DNA from: Cunninghamia lanceolata
Taxonomy: Eukaryota; Streptophyta; Pinopsida; Cupressales; Cupressaceae
Reading direction: 5' to 3'
Length of the DNA: 64,000 nucleotides
Assembly: GCA_027924645.1 (NCBI GenBank)
Contig: BSBN01000140.1
Span: 12,158,501 to 12,222,500, forward strand
In this document: piece after piece, positions 10,321 to 23,500 of the stretch
Position numbering within the stretch: position 1 is the stretch's first letter
How the letters are laid out: each line of letters begins with the position of its first letter
The notes under the pieces: generated by a model
Seen by the model: the letters and a program-made list of their open reading frames with translations, nothing else
What the model was told of the DNA's origin: nothing
The model's database searches: none
Program-made: the position numbers and the translations under genes

Positions 10321-12470
10321 GCCAATTTTAAACTAGGTAGTTGTTTTGTCACTCACTTTGTGCAATGAAATGACTAGAGTTGAGTCTCCTTATATCACTG
10401 TAGATTTGCATACAACAACCTCTAGTACAATAACACCATACAATGCATGCTTAACTTTACGGTACCTTAGCCCAGACATGATGCTATAGAAATCTGCAGG
10501 TACCTCCTACTAAAGATGTCAAGCCATAGACTAGATACCATTGTACAGTATATATCACATCTATAGTAACAATTTCCTTCCAAATGTAGGGTTACAGTCT
10601 ATGATTAACATGCATAGACCTTTCTAGTGTTTACAAGATAATTCCTTAGTCAACACCATACTAGTGACCACAAGATGTTTCCACAGTTAAAATAAGAAAT
10701 TAATGCTACTTTGCAAACAATAAGAAAGCCTTCGAAGAGCTTAAAGTTTCCATTTACATCCATGCACAATAACTTAATCAACCCTTAGGTTTTTATGGAC
10801 AATGAAATAGAAGGTCCTATATTCCATTTATGAGTCCTCTATCCAAATGACATAGTGATCACAAGTACAAAATATCTACTATTTTGTGGGTAGTGCTCAG
10901 ACATTCAAACATAGGGAAGTCCATACTAAGATAAATTTGTTCACAAACAGTCTCCAATTTAATAAATACTAGTTTGAAATCACATTTCTAAGTTAGTGCA
11001 AGTCATTACAATGAACTCAAAGGTCATTCTCATCAAACAAATGCCTTCACAATAGACTATTCTAGTTACAAGTACAATACAACTATTGCAAATGTTACAC
11101 AACTGTATGCAATTGAAAAAACCCATTCTTTCCAAGAGTCAACTAGTAATCAAATACAATCATTTAGTGTTGTTTCAACATTGTATTCCATTGTGGCTTT
11201 AGTAATGCAAACCTCATAACCTTGGAGGGAGTGTTGGGGGGCAAGTTGACTTGACCCAAGGATCAAAAACCATCCCAAAAGCCCACCTAGGAGTGGCATT
11301 ATTAATCCCAAGAAGATCTCACATCCACAATTGAGAGAGTGGACATTTATAGGTGAAATACCAACACCATTAGGGTTTACAACCATGTCAAAAAAGATAA
11401 CTATGAACCAGGCCAGGTTTCCTCAAGACTCATGGTATGTTGCAATGATAGCATTCTAGCTCAATTCTAGCTAGGATCTGAAACTCCACGTCAAACTGTG
11501 ACCAAAATAATGTAGCTTCCTTCATGATATAAATCTAAAACACAATAACCAACAATTTGCCATAGTTCGTAAGTCCCATGATCTTAAGTCTGAACTCTCA
11601 TAGCTAACAATATTTTCCTCATCCAAACCCTTTAGCATAGGCTTTCACAAGACCACATACAGTTACACAAGTTAAAGGAAATGTTTCACCAAAATGGTCA
11701 GTGTAATTTTACAAGAATGAATGACAAGGAGATTTACTTCAAAGAAAGGTTAGCTTAGTTGAAGAAGACCAGTTTTTGAATCTTAGTCTCCAACCCAAAT
11801 AGCAAGACACTCAGCCAACATGAGCACACCCAAAGTCTCCCTTCCTCTAAATCACTTATAGTCCAACCATCAACCTTCCTTCCTTGACCCCAATGAAAAA
11901 AGAAGAATTTCCCCCCAAAATGGTTCCCCACTCCTTCCTTTTCTCCCTCACATACCTCAAAACCAAGCACTTTAAAGACTAGTACTTCCCAAAGCTGTTA
12001 TGGCAGAGGAGAGTTAATGCCTACTACTAATGATGGCTCCTTCTCAACAAAAAAAATGTGCATATTAAAATTTAAATGTCCACTATTATATTTCAAAGGT
12101 TTGAAATATAACCAACAACGTAATTGTAATGCATGCCGCCTTTAAGTCTTATAATAAAAAGGTTAGGAAACAAAGGCTTGAGATAAACCCTTTTCTCTAT
12201 TCACTTAGGAGACCACCTAAAAACCCAATGATAACTACATCCACATGATCAACAAGAATGATAAGCGACCTATGAATAACAATCCATTTTAGTCAAAAAG
12301 ACAAGAAGACCAATAGAAACTAAACACAACAAATAGAGTACAACTGTAACTATTTGTCTCAAGTATCACTCTATAACGTCTTCAAAGATTATTGAAACTC
12401 AACACAAGAAATGCAAATTTACATTTTAACACAACAATATCCAACTAAGTTATTGAAAATCAACTATTGA
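10321..12470. other. No gene recognised
   Basis: AT-rich sequence with short open frames only (for example 11150-11386 and 11755-11970, minus strand) that lack recognisable motifs. No terminal repeats or tandem structure stand out. Confidence 0.5.
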
Positions 12471-12474
12471 TACC

Positions 12475-13730
12475 TCATTCTCCATCCAGATTACAAAATC
12501 GGTCCACTTTTTGCTTTGTAACATTTCCTTGTCAAATTGCATTGGTTGTCGACCATATTTCTCCTCCTGTCAAAACATGGCACATGGACTAGTTAAACTA
12601 ATTAATATGCAATCATTTACTTTTTCCTAGGAAATAAAAAAATATCATTTAACATATTAAATATACTTACAAATGTATAGATCAAGGCTTGTAAACCTTT
12701 CTATCCACTGTGATGAGTGGCACTAAGTTTGTCAAGCCCAGCCTTGGAGGCCTTGTCCTGAAAGATTTACTAATTAAATTTAATTGTGCACAAATAAAAT
12801 TTAAAAATTGTTTAATAAATTTGATATAATCTTATGAGAAAATTCAAATACCTACATACTCTCTTCACCAGACTTCTCAGGTGCTTTTACAAGCTCTTTC
12901 CATACTTTGAGACTTACATCAATTGGCCTTTTTTTGAGCCTTTACTCAAGAGGGATTTTTTTTAATCTTATTTGTTTGGTTGAACCGAAATCTCTTGTAG
13001 TTTTGAGACATTTATAACTTTATTTTCTTTACAGACCAACCTGCGCCAAATTCAGTCTCCATGTCTTGGATAACTACTTTTTGCAGGTGCATGGGCATCT
13101 TTGAGAATGGAAAATGTAGATGGTCTTTGAACTATTGAAGACATGATTCGTTCAACCTATTCACAAATGTTTTTCCAGCATTTGTCATTCAAACTTCCCC
13201 TGAAACCACATCGTATTCTATCTTGGTATCGTAGCTATCAATGCAAGATGCAAAACATGGCATGGTGGTCGAAGAAGTTTGTGTCCCAGGAGTGGCTGGG
13301 ACATTAGAAGCCCCTACTCCCTATTCCACATTCTTAGAGGTTACTGTTATTGATTTCCTCCTAGATCTTTTGCCTGATCCATGACTGGTTGGGGAATCAA
13401 TTGATTCCCTTTGACACTGTTGATTTGGTTGCAATGTTTTAGGTGCTTTACTAGATCATTTTTCTATGTATTTGGCAAGCGTTGTCAAGTCAACACCATC
13501 CAATTTGTTCACCACTTCTACCCCCAATATGGTAGCCAATGCCTCTTTATCTTTGTCAGTCTCATGTCCCTATATATATATATAAAATAAATTTCTTCTT
13601 TTAAATTTAGAAATAGAAAACTAAATACTAAAAATCAAAGAAACAACGGAAACATTTACAAATCTATAAATTGACAGTGAATTAACTAATTGTGGCCAGA
13701 GTTTGCTCCCTTCCCTCTATTGCTTGACAT
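12475..13730 (-). pseudogene. Plant En/Spm (Ptta)-type transposase-like gene, decayed
   Basis: Minus-strand exons with splice signals: MSSNRGKGANSGHN from an ATG at 13730; a long exon from about 13570 (LGVEVVNKLDGVDLTTLAKY, then a Ser/Lys-rich basic stretch, then NAGKTFVNRLNES and MPMHLQKVVIQDMETEFGAG followed by WSVKKIKL); an exon near 12760-12670 (DKASKAGLDKLSATHHSG) ending at GTAAGT; and one at 12569-12475 (EEKYGRQPMQFDKEM) between CAG and GTATCA. This order resembles the plant transposase domain of the Ptta/En/Spm group, a CACTA-associated DNA-binding protein. About six in-frame stops are present. No CACTA termini were found nearby, so the parent element is gone or rearranged. Exon ends are approximate. 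Confidence 0.5.
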
Positions 13731-14544
13731 TTTAAGGTGACCTAGGGCAAATTATGTTCATCCAGTCTGTGGAGGCAATCATAGCTAGGTATGAATTAAT
13801 AGCGTGCTTGACCAATCATAGCCAAAAAAAAATATGTAGCCTCAAAGAAATCTTAACAGTTTGTATTTTGGGTATGATGTACAAAGAGACCTTATTCAAC
13901 AAGCCTTCCAAAAATGGCAAATGCAAGTTATACTACAAGCAAGGACAATTAACAACATTACTACTCAAATTTTCCTAAAGCATGAGTATAACATCTTAGA
14001 AAAACTTTGTTTGAGCTCAAAATTATATCAAAATCGTTAAAAACCTAGGTCAAGAGTTAATTGCTAAGCAATTGGAACTTACTTGCTAAAAGGCAGACAA
14101 ACAATCTTGATTGAATGGCTGAGGTAGCTAGAAACCCCAAATTTAGTAGCTAGCTAAAGCAATTTTTAATCTTCTGGATGTCTAGAACCAAAAATAAATA
14201 AAATACAAATTCACGGATCCATTGTAAAAACTTTTTAGTAACTTCCATTTTCGACATAATAAATTCATCGCTTCGGAGCCTACAATTCTTAGCAGGAAAC
14301 CTAAAATAGAGGCAGAGTACACTATGTTGTGGGTTTAAATGTATTAACTTATTTGTGTTTTTTTTGTGTGGTATATTTTAATGCTGGCATGAATTTTAAA
14401 TTTTTTATTTGGATTCATTAGTCGGCGCTAAAGTTAGCGTCTCTAACCCTAACTTTTGTGCCAACTTTCATCCGTAAATGTAATCTCTTTGGGATGCCAA
14501 AACTGGCACGAAGTGTGCCTAATTTAGCACCATCATCATACATC
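13731..14544. other. No gene; AT-rich spacer with a GTGCCAA-rich patch
   Basis: A patch at about 14415-14530 (CTTTTGTGCCAACTTT, TGGCACGAAGTGTGCC, TTTAGCACC) resembles 7440-7590, which has the same GTGCCAA / TTTAGTGCC words. The two patches may be remnants of one dispersed repeat. No coding was seen. Confidence 0.4.
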
Positions 14545-17500
14545 TCCCAAGAAAACATCTCCATTGTACCCTAAACCACCTCTGCATCACAAGCTTCAAC
14601 ATATATGGGGATGTGTGCAACCATTGGTTATGATTCCCTTCCATTCCGCAATAAATCTACCATCATTCATCCACTATCATACATACCCTCCACATACCAT
14701 CCCTATGGTCCATGCTGTGGCATAAATTTGACATAATCCACATCATAATCCACTTTTCTCCCCTTTAGAATCCATGTCATAATCCACTATCTACCTAATC
14801 CATTTGCCTTCCATGTATCCCTTACCAACATCAATGAGGGCACTCGACATGGTCCATGCATGAGGACATCATTCTCTAATGGGACTATAACCTTTCAATG
14901 TAGTGTAATGCAACCTTCAACCCTTAACCCTAAATACTATACCTTAAACCCTAATCCGTCCACCCTAAACCCTAATCCCTTAACCATAAATGCTATCCCT
15001 AAAGCTTGAAGCCTCAATCCTTAAACCTTAAACCCTAAACCCTATCCCTAAACCCTCAACCCTAAACACTATACCTTAAACTCTAATCCCTCAACACTAA
15101 ACCCTAAACCCTCAACCTTAAACACTATACCTTAAACTGTAATCCCTCAACACTAAACACTAATCCCTCAACCCTCAAACCTAATCCCTTATCGCTAAAC
15201 CTTAAACCCTATCCCTAAAGCCTCAACCCTCAACACTTGAACCTTAAATCCTAAACCCTATCCCTAAACCCTCAACCCTAAACAGTACTATACCTTAAAC
15301 TCTAATCCTTCAACTCTAAACCCTAATCCCTAAACCCTAAACCCTCAACCCTCAACCCTAAACCCTAAACCCTAAACCCTCAGCCCTCAACATTATACCT
15401 TAAAAATTAATCCCTCAACCCTCAACCCTAATCTTAAAGCTAAACTTAAATCTTCCACTCATTCTACCATCCCCAAGGGATCTAGAAATGTAAAATTAGA
15501 GGCCTCTACTGATAAAGCCAAATATCCTAAGGGTCTTCATGACTCAGGACATAAAAATAAAGACTCAAAGAAAAATCAATCCAAAAAGTTATCCAAGCCC
15601 ATACCTCCACAAGCAAAGTCTAGAAATAAAATGGTATGGGTAGCTAAGCAACAAGAAATCAAGTTAAATGAGGCATCTACCTCTAAAAATTCCCAACCAT
15701 ATACTCCCATCTCAAATTCCCATTCCACTCAAAAGTGTGAAATCATTCCATCCCACAAGAAAAACAAAAGTAATAAAACACCTAAGTCTATGTGGGTTCC
15801 TAAAGCCCTTCATCATCCATCTCCTAAGAAAACATCTCCATAGCACCCTACACAACCTCCACATCACAAGCTTCAATGTTTATCACAATGTGTGAAACCA
15901 TTGGTTATGGTTCCCTTCCATTCCATAATATATCTACCATCATTCATCCACTATCCTACATACCCTCCACATACCATCCCTATGGTCCATGCTTTGGCAT
16001 AAGTTTGACATAATCCACATCATAATCCACTATTTTCCCTACGTAATCCATGTCATAATCCACTTTTTTCCCCTCTAGAATCTACGTCATAATCCACTAT
16101 CTACCTAATCCACTTTCCATCCATGTATCACTTACCAACATCGATGAGGGCACTCGACATGGTCCATGCATGAGGACATCATTCTTTAATGGGACTATAA
16201 CCTTTTAGTGCAGTGTAATGCAACCTTCAACCCTCAACCCTAAACACTATACCTTAAACCCTAATCCCTCCACCCTAAACCCTAATCCCTCAATTGTAAA
16301 CGCTATCGCTAAAGTATGAAGCCTCAACCCTGAAACCTTAAACCCTAAACCCTATCTCTAAACCCTCAACCCTAAACACTATACCTTAAACTCTAATCCC
16401 TTAATGCTAAACTCTAAACCCTCAACCTTAAACACTATATCTTAAACTCTAATCCCTCAACACTAAACCCTAACCCCTCAACCCTAAACCCTAATCCATT
16501 ATCGCTAAACCTTAAACCCTATCCCTAAACCCTCAAACCTAAATAGTACTATGCCTTAAACCCTAATCCCTCAAATCTAAACCCTAATCCCTAAACCCTC
16601 AACCCTAAACCCTAAACCCTAAACCCTAAACCCTAAACACTCAACCCTCAACACTATACCTTAAACCCTAATCCCTCAACCCTCAACCTTCAACCCTAAT
16701 CTTAAAGCTAATATTAAAGCTTCCACTCATTCCACCATCCCCAAGGGATCCAGAAATGCAAAATTAGATGCCTCTACTGATACAACCAAACATCCTAAGG
16801 GTCCTCATGCCTCAGGACATAAAAACAAAGAGTCAAAGAAAAATCTATCCAAAAAGTTATGCAAGCCCATACCTCCACAAGCAAATTCCAAAACCAAATT
16901 GGTATGTGTACCTAAGCAACAAGAAATCAAGTTAAATGAGGCATCTACCTTTAAAAAATTCCAACCATATACTCCCATCGCAAATTCCCATTCTGCTCAA
17001 AAGTGTCAAAACATTCCATCCCACAAGCAAAACAAAACTAATAAATGCCTAAGTCTATGTGGGTTCCTAAAGCCCTTCATTATCCATCTCCTAAGAAAAC
17101 ATCTCCATTGCACCCTACACCACCGTCACATTAAAGCTTCAACATTTATCACGATGTGTGTAACCATTGGTTATGGTTCCCTTCCATTCCGCAATAAATC
17201 TACCATCATTCATCCACTATCCTACATACCCTCCACATACCATCCCTATGGTCCATGTTTTGGCATAAGTTTGACATAATCCACATCATAATCCACTATT
17301 TTCCCTACATAATCCACATCATAATCCACTTTTCTCCCCTCTAGAATCCACATCATAATCCACTATCTGCGTAATCCATTTACCTTCCATGTATACCTTA
17401 CCAACATCGATGAGGGAACTCTACATGGAACCCTAAACACTATACCTTAAACCCTAATCCCTCCACCCTAAACCCTAATCCCTTAACCGTAAATGCTATC

Positions 17501-20500
17501 CCTAAAGCCTAAAGCCTCAACCCTTAAACCTTAAACCCTAAACCCTATCCCTAAAGCCTCAACCCTAAACACTATACCTTAAACTCTAATCCCTCAATGC
17601 TAAACCATAAACCCTCAACCCTAAACACTATATCTTAAACTCTAATCACTCAACGCTAAACCCTAATCCCTCAAATCTAAACCCTAATCCCTTATTGGTA
17701 AACTTTAAACCCTATCCCTAAAGCCTCAACCCTCAATACTTAAACCTTAAATCCTAAACCCTATCCCTAAACCCTCAACCCTAAACAGTACTATGCTTTA
17801 ATCTGTAATCCCTCAAATCTAAACCCTAATCCCTATACCCTAAACCCTAAACCCTCAACCCTCAACCCTAAACCCTAAAACCCTAAACCTTCAACCCTCA
17901 AAACTATACCTTAAACCCTAATCATTCAACCCTAATCTTAAAGCTAATATTAAAGCTTCCACTCATTCCACCATCCCCAAGGGATCTAGAAATGCAAAAT
18001 TAAATGTCTTTACTGATAAAGCCAAACATCCTAAGGGTCCTCATTCCTTAGGACATAAAAACAAAGAGTCAAAGAAAAATCAATCTAAAAAGTTATCCAA
18101 GCCCATACCTCCACAAGCAAAGTCCAAAACCAAATTGGTATGGGTACCTAAGCAAGAAGAAATCAAGTTAAATGAGGCATCTACCTCTTAAAAATCCCAA
18201 CCATATACTCCCATCTCAAATTCCCATTCCACTCAAAAGTGTGAAAACATTCCATCCCACAAGCAAAACAAAAGGAATAAAACACCTAAGTCTATGTGGG
18301 TTCCTAGAGCCCTTCATCATCCATCTCCTAAGAAAACATCTCCATTGCACCCTACACCACCTCCACATCACAAGCTTCAACATTTATTGCAATGTGTGCA
18401 ACCATTGCTTTTGGTTCCCTTCCATTGCGCAATAAATCTACCATCATTCATCGACTATCCTACATACCCTCCACATACCATCCCTATGGTCCATGTTTTG
18501 GCACTAGTCTGACATAATCCACATCATAATCCACTATTTGCCCTACATAATCCACTTTTCTCTCCTCTAGAATCCACGTAATAATCCACTATCTGCTTAA
18601 TCCATTTGCCTTCCATGTATCCCTTACCAACATTGATGAGGGCACTCGACATGGTCCATGCACGAGGACATCATTCTCTAATGGGACTATAACCTTTTAG
18701 TGCAGCATAACGCAACCTTCAACCCTAAACACTATACCTTAAACCCTAATCCCTCTAACCTAAACCCTAATCCCACAATAGTAAATGCTATCCCAAAAGC
18801 CTAAAGCCTCAACCCTTAAACATTAAACCCTAAACCCTATCCCTAAACCCTCAACCCTAAACACTATACCTTAAGCTCTAATTCCTCAACACTAAACCCT
18901 AAACCCTCAACCCTAAACACTTTATCTTAAACTCTAATCCTTCAACACTAAACCTTAATCCCTCAACTCTAAAACCAAATCTGTTATCGCTAAACATTAA
19001 ACCGTATCCCTAAAGCCTTAGCTCAACACTTGAACCTTAAATCCTAAACCCTATCCCTAAACCCTCAACTCTAAATAGTACTATTCCTTAAACCCTAATC
19101 CTTGAACTCTAAACCCTAATCCCTAAACCCTAAACCATAAACCTCAACCCTAAACCCTAAACCCTAAACCATCAACCCTCAATACTATACCTTAAACCCT
19201 ACTCCCTCAACCCTAATCTTAAAGATAATATTAAAGCTTGCACTCATTCCACCATCCCCAAGGGATCCAGAAATGCAAAATTAGATGCCTCTACTGATAA
19301 AGCCAAACATCCTAAGGGTCCTCATGCCTCAGGATATAAAAACAAAGAGTCGAAGAAAAATCAATCTAAAAAGTTATCCAAGCCCATACCTCCACAAGAA
19401 AAGTCCAAAACCAAAATGGTATGGGTACCTAAGTAACAAGAAATCAAGTTAAATGAGGCATCTACATCTAAAGAATCCCAACCATCTACTCTGATCTCAA
19501 ATTTCTATTCCACTCAAAAGTCTCAAAACATTCCATCGAACAAGAAAAACAAAAGTAATAAAATGCCTAAGTCTATGTGGGTTCCTAAAGCCCTTCATCA
19601 TCAATCTCCTAAGAAAACATCTCCATTACACCCTACACCACCTCCGCATCACAAGCTTCAACATTTATCATAATGTGTACAACCATTAGTTATGGTTCCC
19701 TTCCATTTTGCAATAAATCTACCATCATTCATCTACTATCCTACATATGCTCCACATACCATCCCTATGGTCCATGCTTTGGCATAAGTTTGACATAATC
19801 CACTATTTTCCCTACATAATCCACATCATAATCCACATTTCTCCCCTCTAGAATCAATGTCATAATCCACTATCTACCTAATCCATTTGCCTTCCATGTA
19901 TCCCTTACCAACATCTATGAGGGCACTCGACATGGTCCATGCGTTAGGACATCATTCTCTAATGGGACTATAACCTTTCAATGCAGCATAACACAACTTT
20001 TAACCCTCAACCCTAAACACTATACCTTAAACCCTAATCCCTCCACTCTAAACTCTAATCCCTCAATAGTAAATGCTATCCCTAAAGCCTGAAGCCTCAA
20101 CCCTTAAACCTTAAACCCTAAACCCTATCCCTAAGCCCTCAACCCTAAACACTATACCTTAAACTGTAATCACTCAACACTAAACCCTAAACCCTCAACC
20201 ATAAACACTATACCTTAAACTCTAATCCCTCAACCCTAAACCCTAATCCCTCAACCCTAAACCCTAATCCCTTATCGCTAAACCTTCAACCCTATCCCTA
20301 AAGCCTCAACTCTCGACACCTGAAGCATAAATCCTAAACCCTATCCCTAAACCCTCAACCCTAAATAGTACCATGCTTTAAACCCTAATTCCTCAACTCT
20401 AAACCCTCAACCCTAAACCCTAAACCCTCAACCTTCAACACTATATGTTAAACCCTAATCCCTCAACCCTCAACCCTAATCTTAAAGCTAAAATTAAAAC

Positions 20501-23500
20501 TTCCACTATTTCAACCATCCCCAAGGGATCTAGAAATGCAAAATTAGATGCCTCTACTAGTAAAGCCAAACATCCTAAGGGTCCTCTTGCCTCAGGACAT
20601 AAAAATAAAGAGTCAAAGAAAAATCAATCCAAAAAGTTATCCAAGCCCATACCTCTACAAGAAAAGTCCAAAACCAAAATGATATGGGTACCTAAGCAAC
20701 AAGAAATCAAGTTAAATGAGACATCTACCTCTAAAAAATCCCAACCATCCAGTCCCATCTCAAATTCCCATTCCACTCAAAAGTGTCAAAACATTCCATC
20801 CCACAAGAAAAACAAAAGTAATAAAATGCCTAAGTCTATGTGGGTTCCTAAAGCCCTTCATCATTAATCTCCTAAGAAAACATCTCCATTGCACCCTACA
20901 CCACCTCCACATCACAATCTTCAACGTTTATCGCTATGTGTACTACCATTGGTTATGGTTCTTTTCCATTCTGCAATAAATCTACCATCATTCATCCACT
21001 ATCCCACATACCCTCCACATACTGTCCCTATGGTCCATGCTTTCGCATAAGGCCGGCATAATCCACATCATAATCCACTATTTTCCCTATATAATCCATG
21101 TCATAATCCACTTTTTTCCCCTCTAGAATCCACGTCATAATCCACTATCTACCTAATCCATTTTCCATCCATGTATCACTTACCAACATCGATGAGGGCA
21201 CTCAACATGGTCCATGCACGAGGACAACATTCTCTAATGGGACTATAACCTTTCAGTGCAGTGTAATGCAACCTTCAACCCTCAACCCTAAACACTATAC
21301 CTTAAACCCTAAACCCTAATCCCTCAACCGTAAACGCTATCCCTAAAGCATGAAGCTTCAACCCTGAAACCTTAAACCCTAAACCCTATCTCTAAACCCT
21401 CAACCCTAAACACTATACCTTAAACTCTAATCCCTTAATGCTAAACCCTAAACCCTCAACCCTAAACACTATACCTTAAACTGTAATCCCTCAACACTAA
21501 TCCCTAATCCCTCAACCTTAAACCCTAATCCCTTATCGCTAAACCTTAAACCCTATCCCTAAACCCTCAAACCTAAATAGTACTATGCCTTAAACCCTAA
21601 TCCCTCAACTCTAAACCCTAATCCCTAAACTCTAAACCCTTAACCCTAAACCCTCAACCCTTAACCCTCAACACTATACCTTAAACCCTAATCCCTCAAC
21701 CCTCAACCCTCAACCCTAATCTTAAAGCTAATATTAAAGCTTCCACTCATTCCACCATCCCCAAGGGATCCAGAAATGGAAAATTAGATGCCTCTACTGA
21801 TACAACCAAACATCCTAAGGGTCCTCATGCCTCAGGACATAAAAATAAAGAGTCAAAGAAAAATCTGTCCAAAAATTTATCCAAGCCCATACCTCCACAA
21901 GCAAATTCCAAAACCAAAATGGTATGTGTACCTAAGCAACAAGAAATCAAGTTAAATGAGGCATCTACCTCTAAAAAATCCCAACCATATACTCCTATCG
22001 CAAATTCCCATTCTACTCAAAAGTGTCAAAACATTCCATCCCACAAGCAAAACAATAGTAATAAAATGCCTAAGTCTATGTGGGTTCCTAAAGCCCTTCA
22101 TCATCCATCTCCTAAGCAAACATCTCCATTGCACCCTACACCACCGTCACATTAAAGCTTCAACATTTATCGTGATGTGTGCAACCATTGGTTATGGTTC
22201 CCTTCCATTCCGCAATAAATCTACCATCATTCATCCACTAGCCTACATACCCTCCACATACCATCCCTATGGTCCATGCTTTGGCATAAGTCTGATATAA
22301 TCCACATCATAATCCACTATTTTCCCTACATAATCCACGTCATAATCTACTTTTCTCCCCTCTAGAATTGACATCATAATCCACTATTTGTCTAATCCAT
22401 TTACCTTCCATGTATCCCTTACCAACATCGATGAGGGAACTCGACATGGTCCATGCGAGAGGGCATCATTCTCTAATGGACTATAACCTTTTAGTGTAGT
22501 GCAACGAAACCTTCAACCCTCAACCCTAAACACTATACCTTAAACCCTAATCCCTCAACCCTAAACCCTAATCCCTTAACCATAAATGCTATCCCTAAAG
22601 CCTGAAGCCTCAACCCTTAAACCTTAAACCCTAAACCCTATCCCTAAACCCTCAACCCTAAACACTATACCTTAAACTCTAATCCCTCAACGCTAAACCC
22701 TAAACCCTCAACCCTAAACACTATATCTTAAACTCTAATCCCTCATTACTAAACCATAATACCTGAATTCTAAACCCTAATCCCTTATTGGTAAACCTTA
22801 AACCCTATCCCTAAAGCCTCATCCCTTAATACTTGAACCTTAAATCTTAAAACCTATCCCTAAACCCTCAGCCCTAAACAGTACTATGCTTTAAACCCTA
22901 ATCCCTCAAATCTAAACCCTAATCCCTAAACCCTAAACCCTAAACCCTCAACCCTCAACACTATACCTTAAACCCTAATAATTCAACCCTAATCTTAAAG
23001 CTAATATTAAAGCTTCCACTCATTCCACCATCCCCAAGTGATCTAGAAATGCAAAATTATATGCCTTTACTGATAAAGCCAAACATCCTAAGTGTCCTCA
23101 TTCCTTAGGACATAAAAACAAAGAGTCAAAGAAAAATCAATCCAAAAAGTTATCCAAGCCCATACCTCCACAAGAAAAGTCCAAAACCAAATTGGTATGG
23201 GTACCTAAGCAACAAAAAATCAAGTTAAATGAGGCATCTACCTCTAAAAAATCCCAACCATATACTCCCATCTCAAATTCCCATTCTGCTCAAAAGTGTC
23301 AAAACATTCCATCCCACAAGAAAAACAAAAGTAATAAAACACCTAAGTCTATGTGGGTTCCTAGAGCCCTTCATCATCCATCTCCTAAGAAAACATCTCC
23401 ATTGCACCCTACACCACCTCCACATCACAAGCTTCAACATTTATCACGATGTGTGCAACCATTGCTTATTGTTCCCTCCCATTCAGCAATAAATCTACCA

